Assembly: GCA_002291845.1 (NCBI GenBank)
Contig: DBAU01000003.1
Span: 1-42,984 of the forward strand
From: Alphaproteobacteria bacterium UBA1002
GTDB taxonomy: Bacteria; Pseudomonadota; Alphaproteobacteria; Rickettsiales; UBA998
Length of the DNA stretch: 42,984 nucleotides
Direction of reading: 5' to 3'
Both the position numbers and the translations under genes were made by a program. This document shows positions 1-7,832 of the stretch, in pieces. The notes under the pieces were generated by a model. It was given only the letters and a program-made list of their open reading frames with translations, ran no database searches and was not told the origin of the DNA. How positions within the stretch are numbered: the first letter of the stretch is position 1; each line of letters opens with the position of its first letter.

Positions 1-2
1 AG

Positions 3-92
3 GAAACGCTGGGCCGCTACTTGCCCATGGTACGCCAATTGGCCGATGGCCAGCTACCGCAGGATGTCTGCGCAGGGCTGCCCAACCTTTAA
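3..92 (+). CDS. 3' end of an upstream gene (partial)
   Basis: An open frame enters from the left edge and stops at a TAA ending at 92, giving a 29-residue tail that starts ETLGRYLPMVRQLADG. The other two forward frames run on without an obvious coding feel, and the next gene has its own promoter-like sequence. I do not recognise the family from this short tail. Confidence 0.4.
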   Translation, partial: ETLGRYLPMVRQLADGQLPQDVCAGLPNL

Positions 93-138
93 AATCAGCG
101 CCTTACTTTCGGAACCAGCCACCCATTTTCACAGAATC

Positions 139-170
139 TTCACATAACGGGCGTGTCCTGTCGTTATAAT
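139..170 (+). promoter_or_regulatory. Possible sigma-70 promoter of the coiled-coil gene
   Basis: A perfect TATAAT lies at 165-170, about 30 bases before the start codon at 201. The only -35-like hexamer is TTCACA at 139-144. It is 20 bases away, which is long, so the -10 is the main support. Confidence 0.35.
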
Positions 171-200
171 GAGGAGGAATGTTACTAAAAGGGTATTCCC

Positions 201-1196
201 ATGGCTGACGAAAACAATGGACAAGAGGGTAGCTTGGTTCCCGCTGGCGTAGGTGCCGTGGCTGGCGCAGGCCTCGGCGGCTGGGCAGGCTATGTGAAGC
301 ATCGTAGCAATACCCTTGCCGAAGCGCCGCAGGCAGAGATTGATGCTACCGATAAGTTACTAAAGAAGTACATAGATGAATTGGAAGAACGACGGACTTC
401 CAAAAGTATTGCGGCGCATGTTGACGCCAAACGTGCCGAATTCATTGAAACGGAGCTGGCAAAAAAAAGGGCCGAAATAGAAAAATTGCACGGCGTCGAG
501 AGAGTCAATTCGGAAGAAGTGAAAAAGTTACTCGAAGAACATAGAACTAAACTTGCATCCGATTTCACAAAAAAACATCACAGTGATGTTCACATGAGAT
601 ATATCGCTGATGTAAAGTCTAAAATAAAAGAACTTAATGGGCACATCGCTGAAGCGTTTGAAGCCTCAAAACAGCCGCCAGTGAATTATACGTCGCAGTC
701 TTTTGGACAGGGCATGCGAGAGAGATTCGCAACCACCGCTGAATTTAGGGAGGTCGTCAATCAAGCCAGAAAGGATGTCTCCAGCGCTCAAACGGGTATT
801 GAAGCGGCACGCCGCGCTTGGCAAAATCTGCAGGATGCAGAAGCACAGCTTGCGAAGCTAGACCACTTGCCCAAAGAAGTCGTAGATAACATTCGCGATA
901 CACACATCGATACATTGAAAAAATTGCATCACGAGTCGGTCGCTAAATATGTGGATGCAAAGCATAATTTAGGTTTAGCAACTCGACTGGAAGAAGGCGC
1001 CAAGACGCTGGCAACGGGGGGGCCGATGAAAGGCAAGCTCGGCATGATCGCCGGGGGCGCGGCACTGGGAGCGGTGGCCTTGGGTGGCGCCGCGCATATC
1101 CTGCTGGGCCGTGGCTCCAGCGGCCCATCGCACGCGGAGCGTATCCGCATGCAGCAAGCCCAGGCGCAAGCCACCGGGGCGCAGCAAGGCGTGTAG
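201..1196 (+). CDS. Unknown coiled-coil protein with hydrophobic segments at both ends
   Basis: I do not recognise this 331-residue protein. Residues 12-33 are a Gly/Ala-rich hydrophobic stretch (GVGAVAGAGLGGWAGYV). Residues about 40-265 are charged, Lys/Glu-rich and helical, with heptad-like spacing typical of coiled coil. A second Gly/Ala hydrophobic segment follows near 277-303 (KLGMIAGGAALGAVALGG), and the tail is Gln/Ala-rich. This suggests a long helical body tethered to a membrane at both ends. The start at 201 follows an AAAGGG ribosome site. The middle of the gene is AT-richer than its ends and neighbours. It stands alone, with a terminator downstream and asd beyond. A structural or envelope role is only inference. 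Confidence 0.7.
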   Translation: MADENNGQEGSLVPAGVGAVAGAGLGGWAGYVKHRSNTLAEAPQAEIDATDKLLKKYIDELEERRTSKSIAAHVDAKRAEFIETELAKKRAEIEKLHGVERVNSEEVKKLLEEHRTKLASDFTKKHHSDVHMRYIADVKSKIKELNGHIAEAFEASKQPPVNYTSQSFGQGMRERFATTAEFREVVNQARKDVSSAQTGIEAARRAWQNLQDAEAQLAKLDHLPKEVVDNIRDTHIDTLKKLHHESVAKYVDAKHNLGLATRLEEGAKTLATGGPMKGKLGMIAGGAALGAVALGGAAHILLGRGSSGPSHAERIRMQQAQAQATGAQQGV

Positions 1197-1268
1197 CGGC
1201 TACAGGGTATGCATCCGCTGTTAAGATACACTGACTGCCCTGACGCTTAACACGTGAAGACTTAAGTG

Positions 1269-1292
1269 AAACCCCGCATTTTGCGGGGTTTT
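1269..1292 (+). terminator. Rho-independent terminator
   Basis: A perfect 10-bp stem (1269-1278 with 1282-1291, core CCCCGC/GCGGGG) has a 3-base loop and is followed by T residues. It lies between the coiled-coil gene and the asd promoter. Confidence 0.85.
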
Positions 1293-1306
1293 CTCATGAA
1301 CGGCGA

Positions 1307-1336
1307 TTGATTGCCCTGTCGTTGCCGTGCTATACA
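1307..1336 (+). promoter_or_regulatory. Candidate sigma-70 promoter of asd
   Basis: TTGATT (1307-1312) and TATACA (1331-1336) are separated by 18 bases, downstream of the terminator and 35 bases before the asd start. Each hexamer matches 4 of 6 consensus positions. Confidence 0.45.
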
Positions 1337-1371
1337 CATTTCCCCTAACATCGTAGAAAAAGGATAGGGCT

Positions 1372-2403
1372 ATGTCCTACAAAGTCGCCGTGGTCGGCGC
1401 GACCGGGAATGTCGGTCGCGAAATTCTGCAGATTCTCTCCGAGCGCAACTTCCCAGTGCGTGAAGTCGTCGCGCTGGCTTCCAAGAGCTCGGAAGGCAAG
1501 GAAGTCAGCTTCGGTGACTACAAAACCCTCACCGTGAAAGCGCTGGATGAGTATGACTTCGCCGGCACGGACATTGCCCTCTTCTCGCCGGGAGCGAAAG
1601 TCTCAGCCATCCATGCTCCGCGCGCGGCGCAATCCGGCTGCGTGGTCATCGACAACACCTCGCATTTCCGCATGCATCCAGAGATCCCCTTGGTGGTGCC
1701 GGAAGTCAATGCCGACGCGCTGAAGGACTTCGCGAAAACCAACATCATCGCGAACCCCAACTGCTCCACGATTCAGATGGTGGTGGCGCTGAAGCCGTTA
1801 CATGACCAGGCGAAAATCAAGCGCGTGGTGGTGTCTACCTATCAGTCGGTATCCGGGGCCGGTAAAGACGCGATGGATGAGCTTTATGACCAGACCAAGC
1901 ATCTCTACACGGGCGATCATCTGGAGCCAAAGAAATTCCCCAAACGCATCGCCTTCAACCTGATCCCGCAGATCGATGTCTTCATGGAAGACGGCTTCAC
2001 CAAAGAAGAAGCAAAGATGATCAACGAGACCAAGAAAATCATGGGTGCTGATATTCCGGTGGTGGCCACCTGCGTCCGTGTGCCCGTGTTTGTAGGCCAC
2101 TCGGAATCGGTCACCGTTGAATTTGAGCGCGAGATTGAGGTTGAAGACGCCATCGACGTCCTCTCCGATGCCCCCGGCGTGGTGCTGCTTGACCGCCCGG
2201 CAGAAGGCGAATACGCCACCCCGGCAGAGTGTGTCGGAGAAGACGGCGTATTTATCTCCCGGCTGCGCAAGGACCCGACCGTGAAGCACGGCCTGACCTT
2301 CTGGTGTGTTTCCGACAACCTCCGCAAGGGTGCTGCCCTCAACGCCGTGCAGATTGCCGAGACGCTCATCAGCCAGTTCGGAATGAAGGCAAAGGCCGCG
2401 TAA
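1372..2403 (+). CDS. asd: Aspartate-semialdehyde dehydrogenase
   Basis: This enzyme reduces aspartyl-4-phosphate to aspartate semialdehyde with NADPH. It is the branch-point step to lysine/diaminopimelate, threonine and methionine, and acts in the cytoplasm. The 343 residues match the usual family length. The N-terminal Rossmann motif is VVGATGNVGREIL. The catalytic cysteine sits in NPNCSTIQMV near residue 130, and the family segment SVSGAGKDAMDEL follows. The C-terminal half carries the substrate and dimer region, including LRKGAALNAVQIAE. The gene has its own promoter and terminator surroundings and ends seven bases before the convergent ceramidase gene, so it is probably monocistronic. Confidence 0.97.
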   Translation: MSYKVAVVGATGNVGREILQILSERNFPVREVVALASKSSEGKEVSFGDYKTLTVKALDEYDFAGTDIALFSPGAKVSAIHAPRAAQSGCVVIDNTSHFRMHPEIPLVVPEVNADALKDFAKTNIIANPNCSTIQMVVALKPLHDQAKIKRVVVSTYQSVSGAGKDAMDELYDQTKHLYTGDHLEPKKFPKRIAFNLIPQIDVFMEDGFTKEEAKMINETKKIMGADIPVVATCVRVPVFVGHSESVTVEFEREIEVEDAIDVLSDAPGVVLLDRPAEGEYATPAECVGEDGVFISRLRKDPTVKHGLTFWCVSDNLRKGAALNAVQIAETLISQFGMKAKAA

Positions 2404-2410
2404 GCGCTAC

Positions 2411-3094
2411 TTACTGCTCACCGTTTACGTGGGCGCGGATGATGAGCAGGCGCAGGAGCAGGTAAAGCACCGCCGCATTGAGCACATGCCAGAGGAAATG
2501 GGTACCAAACGGCACACTGGCGCACACCGCGTGGTCCATCGTACGGAAGCTGATGGAGAGGGTGAATAACCCAACCGCACCGAGTAAAAGCGGGGCCTCC
2601 GGCAATCGCTGACGTTGTGCCCATCCCCCCAGCAGCACCAGCGTAGCAAACGCGGGCGCGTACATGATGCTACCGTTGAAAAGATCGGACGGAAGCAGGC
2701 TTTGTGCTGCGTACGTTACCCCAAAGAAACACACCCAGAACGCCCCCACCCATCGCCAGCGCAAGCGCATCACACGGCGCAGGAAGCAGAGCAAATAGAG
2801 ATTGATAAACAGGGTGATGGGAATGACATCCGCCAGCAAGGTTTCCTGCGTGGCAAACAGATGCCACAGTCCGCTTCCTACACCAATCGCGGCAAGGATC
2901 AGGATGAGCAGCACCAGATCAAGCGTGCGCCAACACAGATGACGCTCCATGCGCCAGTAATCCTGTCCGGCTCGAAACGCGGCAAACAGGAATGCCAGGT
3001 TGGTAAAGGCATTCAGCGGCTCCGCCCACAGGCTGGCATCCCCTGCCCGCTCGCAATAATCGTCCAGAAGGGCAAGCGTGGCGTGTGTAGTCAT
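2411..3094 (-). CDS. Ceramidase-family membrane hydrolase (second of a tandem pair)
   Basis: A 227-residue integral membrane protein of the alkaline ceramidase/CREST hydrolase family. These enzymes cleave amide-linked lipids at a buried zinc site. The expected catalytic residues are present: YCER and WAEPLN near the N-terminus (Glu15, Glu25), Ser74 and His78 in SGLWH, Asp89, and the pair His199/His203 in THFLWHVLN. About seven hydrophobic segments are visible. Its start codon overlaps the stop of the preceding paralogue by four bases, so the two genes are cotranscribed and translationally coupled. The bacterial substrate is unknown; ceramide, another N-acyl lipid or a related lipid is possible. 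The family call is firm, the substrate is not. Confidence 0.8.
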   Translation of the reverse strand: MTTHATLALLDDYCERAGDASLWAEPLNAFTNLAFLFAAFRAGQDYWRMERHLCWRTLDLVLLILILAAIGVGSGLWHLFATQETLLADVIPITLFINLYLLCFLRRVMRLRWRWVGAFWVCFFGVTYAAQSLLPSDLFNGSIMYAPAFATLVLLGGWAQRQRLPEAPLLLGAVGLFTLSISFRTMDHAVCASVPFGTHFLWHVLNAAVLYLLLRLLIIRAHVNGEQ

Positions 3095-3834
3095 ATCCCT
3101 GCCCCCATTTCTTTATGCTGGCTGCGTGCTTCGCGGGCAGCCTTGCGGGCCGCACGACGCTCGCGCCGTTTGGTGCGGCGGGTGACGCTACGAATCAGCT
3201 GCTTCATGAGGATGTAAATCAGGATGGCGTTCAGTACATGCCACAGGAAATGCGTCCCGAAAGGCACCATCGCGCAGGTGGCGTGATCCACGCTGCGGAA
3301 GAATAACGACATCACCCCGATCAGCGCGGCAATCAGAAAATCCCGCGCGGCCGCGCGCTTTTTCATGTTGAGGTAAAACGCGATGACAATCAGCGACATC
3401 ATGGTGGTGAGATAACCAATGGAATCATTCAGCGCGTTGGGAAACTGGGTAACCACGATATGAGTAAAGCCCGCATAGGCAATGAAGCAGATGGTCGCCT
3501 GAAACAGCCCCACCTGCGCCACACGCATCAGCGCGCTCCAGAAATACAGCAGGATGAACGAGACAATAAAGGTTGTATCGATCATTTCTGTTTGTGGCCC
3601 GGGCAAGGTGTGAAATACAAAACTGGCCATGCCGATGCACGGCACAATGAAGATTAGCGCTTTGATGTCCCACAGGCGCCGGTGGCGAAGAATATGTAAC
3701 CCTTCGAAATAAATAAGTAGACGGATGGTTATGTATATAAACGCAAAGCTGCTGAGGGCGTTCAGGGGCTCTCCCCAAAAGGCCGCCCCTTGACGTTCGC
3801 ATAGACCGTAGATGTCATAATCGATCCGGGGCAT
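3091..3834 (-). CDS. Ceramidase-family membrane hydrolase (first of a tandem pair)
   Basis: A 247-residue polytopic membrane protein, paralogous to the next gene in the operon. Catalytic-site features of alkaline ceramidases are complete: Glu13 in LCER, Glu22 in WGEPLN, Ser71 and His75 in SFVFH, Asp86 in EMIDT, and His195/His199 in THFLWHVLN. The C-terminus after the last hydrophobic segment is very basic (RSVTRRTKRRERRAARKAARE), consistent with a cytoplasmic tail by the positive-inside rule. The two copies differ over most of their length, so the duplication is old or each was acquired separately. The pair is convergent with asd and follows the unrelated 1260-aa gene. Confidence 0.8.
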   Translation of the reverse strand: MPRIDYDIYGLCERQGAAFWGEPLNALSSFAFIYITIRLLIYFEGLHILRHRRLWDIKALIFIVPCIGMASFVFHTLPGPQTEMIDTTFIVSFILLYFWSALMRVAQVGLFQATICFIAYAGFTHIVVTQFPNALNDSIGYLTTMMSLIVIAFYLNMKKRAAARDFLIAALIGVMSLFFRSVDHATCAMVPFGTHFLWHVLNAILIYILMKQLIRSVTRRTKRRERRAARKAAREARSQHKEMGAGI

Positions 3835-3882
3835 AGTTTTACTATACCACGCAAGGCTTAATCAAAACTAAATAAACTGTGA

Positions 3883-3906
3883 TGCGTCGCGAAATGCTGC
3901 GACGCA
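3883..3906 (-). terminator. Hairpin after the 1260-aa gene
   Basis: An 8-bp perfect stem (3883-3890 with 3899-3906, TGCGTCGC/GCGACGCA) lies just past the stop codon of the large gene. It lacks a clear T-run, so its role as a terminator is uncertain. Confidence 0.35.
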
Positions 3907-3911
3907 GCAAA

Positions 3912-6900
3912 TTAGCGCTTGCGCTGATTGCTGATTTGCTGACGATAGATTGCTGCTAGATCGTCCGGATCGCATACTGGACTGGGTCCCTGACGAGCAA
4001 GAAAGCGTGAATCGCGTAGGAGATCACCAGGTTCCTGGCGATATTTTTCTTCAACTACTTTAGCCATTTCTTTACTGAGGTAAAGCTTCACCAGCATGTG
4101 CCCCTGGTCTGTTTTGCTCTGCTGCAGCTGCTCATAGGACTCAAGCGGCACGCCATTCATCGCATAAAGCAAAGGTGGCCCCGCATCAGCCTCAACAGGC
4201 CGGACATAAACCCAGCTCTGGCGCATATAATCATCGGCCTGATCTAAGTGGGTAGGATCCTTTTGATTGAGAATAGCTTCGTTTTGCTCTTTTTCATCGA
4301 TACGTTCGGTACGCTGGTCGCGCAGGCGCTTTGATATTGCGTACCAGCCAGATTCGTCACTTATTTCATTTATCTGGACACGGAGTTCGGGATGCTTAGA
4401 GACAAAGTTACGGAACGCGATAGCAAAGAATTGCCGACGATTCTCATCTTTTTCCAAAAGCGCCTTATTCAGATAATCAATGGCCTCGTCTCGGGTATTG
4501 ATTTCACGATCAAGACGCCTGTTCTCTTCATATAAGGCAACACACTCTGCTGGACCAGGCGGAAGCGTTATTTCTTTCTTCATCAGCCCTTCCCCGAAGA
4601 ATCGCTGGGTAAGAAAGGCCGGAGTCTTTGTGTGTTGTGCATGCATATCACGGATCATTTGCTGGAGACGTTCAAACTGCTGCTTACGTTCAACAGAAAT
4701 CACCAACACAGGCATCGAACCTAGTTGTGAGCCTGCTTCCAGTCCATAGTTACGCTGCTTGGCCAGCATTTCCTGCTGTTCCTTTGTCAGAGCGGGGGGC
4801 TCTTTAGGCTTTTCGTAAGCCAGCATGGCACGACGATCATGCAAGGCTTCTAGCTGGCTATTGAAGCGTTCTCGTAAGGTCAGCTCTCTAGGAACATAAA
4901 CTTCTTCTTCGTTAGTATCCTTAGGGCGAAAACACGATTCCAACGCAGCAAATAAACCATAGAACGGAATCTCCTTTTGCGTGCTCAATGAGGACACTTG
5001 ACCATGACGCTGTCGCCGCAATAAGTTGCGAAGTTCGGGGTTCGGATAAATAGAGATGACATCAGAGCGTTGGGGGCCAGCCTCTGCATAGACCTGTGGA
5101 CTGCGCCGCATCAGGGCCTGGATGGAAGGGTTTGCAAGCATCTCACGTGTGTAAGGCGACGGATTTACAATGAACCACTGGGTGACTACAGGATCAAACT
5201 TTACCTGATCCGCCCATTTCCCTTCATATTCCAAATCTAGGCCAATCTTATCCGTAAGTTTGGTATGAGATTGAGCATGACCATCTAGCGCTTCGATATG
5301 CCTCACCCACTCTCTTACCTTCGCATCCATCCCGGGCAGTTTGCCAATAAAAAGCCTCATCTCAGGGTCTATAATATTGCTGAAAGCAGTCAATAACCGT
5401 TGAGAATCAGGTATCCCAACTCCGGCAATAAACGACGCATACCGGCCTACTGCTCCACTCATTTTTTGTATTTCTTCCGGCAAAGGCTGACGAACTCGTG
5501 CTTCGTACAACATCCTTCCCGATAGATGCGTGACAAAATTCTTGATCGGATCCTGCTGGCGCTGCTTGTATTCTGCTTCCAGCTCCTGAAACCGATTGCT
5601 TGCCAGCCTCCCGGCCTTATCAGCGACATCGCCAGAAAATTCAGACTGAATCGCACTGGCCGCTCGCAATCCACTATAAAATTGAATACTGCGCGGGTCA
5701 TGTCGAAGAATAAAGAGGCGTACTGAATCCCCACTGACCGCTGGCGCAGGAACACTGTACTCGAGCAGCCCAGCCTCGACTAATAATTCCTGTATGCGAT
5801 CCAAAGTGGCTGAAAGCCCACGAATTGCAAAATAAGGATGATCATGACAAGGAACCTCCTGTGATTTCACTTCCACATTGAGCTTCGTCCTAAAGGCACG
5901 TAACTTTTCCTTGCGTTCTCCATCTTTCAAACTTTGAAGAAGAAGTTCTCTCCGGTATGCTTCTACCTTTTGTCTGGCATCACTTTCGCGCGCCTTGATG
6001 GCTTCCCGATCAGGGAGTGAAAAATAATGTTGCCCAAGGAGCAAATAAGTTAAGTCATCTTTGCTAACAGGGCACATCCCGGAGACTATTTCCGAAGCCA
6101 CCTTAAAAGCACGGTCTTGATCTCTCTCTCGTGATCCATTCGTATCTGGTTTAGCGGTTCCTTCAGTTTTTCCACGGCGTGGTCGTCCTCGATAAACGTA
6201 TCTCGATTCACCCTGCTGAATGGTGCGTACAGAGAAGGACTCACGTACTGCCGCATGCAATGCATCCTGCGAAATAAAATCAGCTCCCTCCGCCAAAAGA
6301 GTGACGTTAAGCTGGGATGTAACATCTTCCCAAAGCAACGAAGGAATCTCAATGCGTTCGATTCTTGGCCGCTCATTTGGCTCCGTGATTACGAGCGTCG
6401 GCTGCTGGAATCCAAGCGGAAGGAAGGGGCGGGCTTCGGAGGAAGCATATGACACGTACAGATAATGATGCTGCCCCCCGCCATGCCGTACCACCCCGCC
6501 CAGAAGAGTCACATAATCGCGGCTTTTAGCATTCTCGACACGCCGGCGCATGGTCGAGTGGACTTCAAACGGTCGCACCCTATTATCTACGCACGCTGGG
6601 TACGGAGAAAAACTGGTGAGGAGTAGACCAAGATCCTCCTCGTTTATGATCATTCCACCGGCATGCTTAGCAAGACTAGGTAATTTCTCACGATAAACAC
6701 CTTTGATTGGCAATAGCCATTGTCGTATCACCGCCCAATCCATATTGCGGGGCAAACGGCTTCGATCAATCTCTAAGAACGGATGGATCTTGCCATCGGC
6801 CATACGTTTTTTTGTAATGATCAGAACATTTGAAAGCAGGCTGGCATCATCCGCTAATGTTCGCAAGGTCTCCTTGGCAGCCGTAGCCCCACTTGGCAGC

Positions 6901-7694
6901 TTAGGTGACGATGTATCCTCTTTCTCAAGACGATTTGACGATGGCACAAGTTCATTCGCTGCGTCTTTAGTGATGACTGTGCGCAGCAGTTTAAGTTGAT
7001 CTTGCAGTGAAAGATTTCGGGGCAACTGCACCGGCTGAGGCGCGGAATCAGCAAGCCAATCAGTAAAGGGACGGATCTGATTCTCCGAAGCACGCTCTAG
7101 GAGTGTCTGCAGCGCAGGAGTAATGGGAAAAGCGACTGCCCAACCTTTTTCCGGAAGCATGCATACTTCAGGCCCCTCCGAGCCATTCTTGCTTAGCATC
7201 CCGTTCTGCACGAGCTCAGTGATCAGCGGATCAAAGCTCGCTAAGGTGCTTTTAACGATCAATGCGGGTTGTTTTTTAACTTGCGTCAAAAGATAGGTAA
7301 CAGAGCCTTTTAGTCTTACAGGAAGCGGATAAAAACTGCGTTCGGTGTAGCCAATCGGCAGAGGTGGTCTGCCATTCTGCTCAAGTACTTTGGTATATTC
7401 ATCAACTAGCTCGTTTTTTAACCTGATTTTATAAAGCTCCTGACCGCCGTGATTCGTTTTGTACGTGCGGCCACCCAGCATGCCTGCTTTTTCCAGTTCA
7501 ACTCCAATATTTGTGTCATGCGTGTATAAATATGGAACCGTTGCGGTGTGCTCTGGTATGGTTGCAGCATTTTCCAGCATACCCCAGCTTTGTGGACCGC
7601 TAAGTTTTGGCTCCATGACAATTTCGCCGCGCGGGGGATCCCCTAGAATCGCCAGAAATTTGTCTGGCGTGGCGCTTTGACTCGATGAACGCAT
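3912..7694 (-). CDS. Very large soluble protein of unknown function
   Basis: I do not recognise this 1260-residue protein. I chose the ATG at 7694 because AGGAG stands five bases before it; an in-frame ATG at 7718 has no such site. There is no signal peptide or membrane segment. The first half contains several stretches of similar layout: a helix ending in a Gly-Met/Leu-Leu turn, then a short variable loop and a beta strand (VELEKAGMLGG, ITELVQNGMLSK, IQELLVEAGLLEY). These could be degenerate copies of a small winged-helix-like fold, which is inference. A basic linker RPRRGKTEG lies near the middle. The C-terminal third has charged helical regions (around EENRRLDREINTRDEAIDYL) that may form coiled coil. 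The gene is monocistronic, and no neighbour suggests a role. A structural scaffold or secreted effector is conceivable but unsupported. Confidence 0.75.
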   Translation of the reverse strand: MRSSSQSATPDKFLAILGDPPRGEIVMEPKLSGPQSWGMLENAATIPEHTATVPYLYTHDTNIGVELEKAGMLGGRTYKTNHGGQELYKIRLKNELVDEYTKVLEQNGRPPLPIGYTERSFYPLPVRLKGSVTYLLTQVKKQPALIVKSTLASFDPLITELVQNGMLSKNGSEGPEVCMLPEKGWAVAFPITPALQTLLERASENQIRPFTDWLADSAPQPVQLPRNLSLQDQLKLLRTVITKDAANELVPSSNRLEKEDTSSPKLPSGATAAKETLRTLADDASLLSNVLIITKKRMADGKIHPFLEIDRSRLPRNMDWAVIRQWLLPIKGVYREKLPSLAKHAGGMIINEEDLGLLLTSFSPYPACVDNRVRPFEVHSTMRRRVENAKSRDYVTLLGGVVRHGGGQHHYLYVSYASSEARPFLPLGFQQPTLVITEPNERPRIERIEIPSLLWEDVTSQLNVTLLAEGADFISQDALHAAVRESFSVRTIQQGESRYVYRGRPRRGKTEGTAKPDTNGSRERDQDRAFKVASEIVSGMCPVSKDDLTYLLLGQHYFSLPDREAIKARESDARQKVEAYRRELLLQSLKDGERKEKLRAFRTKLNVEVKSQEVPCHDHPYFAIRGLSATLDRIQELLVEAGLLEYSVPAPAVSGDSVRLFILRHDPRSIQFYSGLRAASAIQSEFSGDVADKAGRLASNRFQELEAEYKQRQQDPIKNFVTHLSGRMLYEARVRQPLPEEIQKMSGAVGRYASFIAGVGIPDSQRLLTAFSNIIDPEMRLFIGKLPGMDAKVREWVRHIEALDGHAQSHTKLTDKIGLDLEYEGKWADQVKFDPVVTQWFIVNPSPYTREMLANPSIQALMRRSPQVYAEAGPQRSDVISIYPNPELRNLLRRQRHGQVSSLSTQKEIPFYGLFAALESCFRPKDTNEEEVYVPRELTLRERFNSQLEALHDRRAMLAYEKPKEPPALTKEQQEMLAKQRNYGLEAGSQLGSMPVLVISVERKQQFERLQQMIRDMHAQHTKTPAFLTQRFFGEGLMKKEITLPPGPAECVALYEENRRLDREINTRDEAIDYLNKALLEKDENRRQFFAIAFRNFVSKHPELRVQINEISDESGWYAISKRLRDQRTERIDEKEQNEAILNQKDPTHLDQADDYMRQSWVYVRPVEADAGPPLLYAMNGVPLESYEQLQQSKTDQGHMLVKLYLSKEMAKVVEEKYRQEPGDLLRDSRFLARQGPSPVCDPDDLAAIYRQQISNQRKR

Positions 7695-7832
7695 ATGTTC
7701 TCCTCGTGCCGGCATCATAGGGAAGTCGCGAGAACATAAAAGTTAAGGTTTGTTTACAATCTTCGCAGTATTTAGGCCATCACCAGTAGATAGAATTTAT
7801 TTTTTCTTCATATATTACAAGAGATAGATCAA

